Both the position numbers and the translations under genes were made by a program. Below are positions 8,005 to 8,067 of a stretch of 8,067 nucleotides of DNA, piece after piece; the stretch's first letter is position 1, and each line of letters starts with the position of its first letter. The notes under the pieces are model-generated. The model worked only from the letters and a program-made list of their open reading frames with translations. It was not told where the DNA came from and did not search any database. Origin of the DNA: an uncultured Ignavibacteria bacterium (GTDB lineage Bacteria > Bacteroidota > Ignavibacteria > Kapaibacteriales > UBA961); assembly GCA_937868245.1 (NCBI GenBank), contig CALMMI010000337.1, positions 1 to 8,067 on the forward strand, read 5' to 3'.

Positions 8005-8067
8005 TTAGTAAATAATAACTCCTGCGCAAATTACAAAAAGGAGTATAGCAATCCAAGTAAAAAATGG
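8005..8067 (-). CDS. Possible 3' end of an upstream membrane protein gene (partial)
   Basis: From the right edge one minus-strand frame reads 20 codons to a TAA at 8007-8005. The residues PFFTWIAILLFVICAGVIIY would make a complete C-terminal transmembrane helix ending with the protein. The spacing to paralog B (108 bases to the ATG) fits a preceding gene on the same strand. Another minus-strand frame is also open here for 37 codons (ending near 7955), but its composition is less protein-like. With only 20 residues no family can be named, and the open frame could be chance in AT-rich DNA. Confidence 0.35.
   Translation of the reverse strand, partial: PFFTWIAILLFVICAGVIIY

Overview
This window is almost entirely two large tandem genes on the minus strand. 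They encode paralogous, exported, multidomain surface or secreted proteins of the kind typical of the Bacteroidota/Chlorobiota (FCB) group. The evidence for the group is a C-terminal type IX secretion system (T9SS) type A-like sorting domain on the complete gene, a long array of PKD/Ig-like repeats with WxPxxGL and TTxY motifs, and an AT-leaning sequence with weak Shine-Dalgarno signals. The sorting-domain wording (GVYFCRM) and the cohesin-like domain before it resemble Ignavibacteria/Kapabacteria-type secreted proteins, but the phylum-level placement is an inference.

Layout, in the direction of transcription (right to left). Positions 8067-8005 may hold the last 20 codons of another minus-strand gene ending in a hydrophobic helix. 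Positions 8004-7897 are a non-coding leader. Positions 7896-3802 are the complete gene B (1364 aa). Positions 3801-3633 are a 169-bp spacer with an inverted repeat near the next start. Positions 3632-1 are gene A, which starts at GTG and runs off the left edge after 1210 codons, about 147 codons short of the end predicted by alignment with B.

Both proteins have the same architecture: a 21-residue signal peptide ending FAQ, an N-terminal domain of about 370 residues with propeller-like FSPDxSKL and LxPDGKxY motifs, ten repeats of about 75 residues, then a cohesin-like beta domain. The complete copy ends in the T9SS sorting domain. The ten repeats correspond one-to-one between A and B, so the pair arose by duplication of a whole gene that already had ten repeats. 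Each repeat carries two conserved cysteines. Repeats 5 and 9 carry a third cysteine at the same place in both proteins. No enzyme active site is visible; the likely job is structural, adhesive or scaffolding at the cell surface, but this is not proven.

No RNA gene, CRISPR array, insertion sequence or defence system is visible. Nearly all other open frames are plus-strand shadows of the repeat-coding regions.
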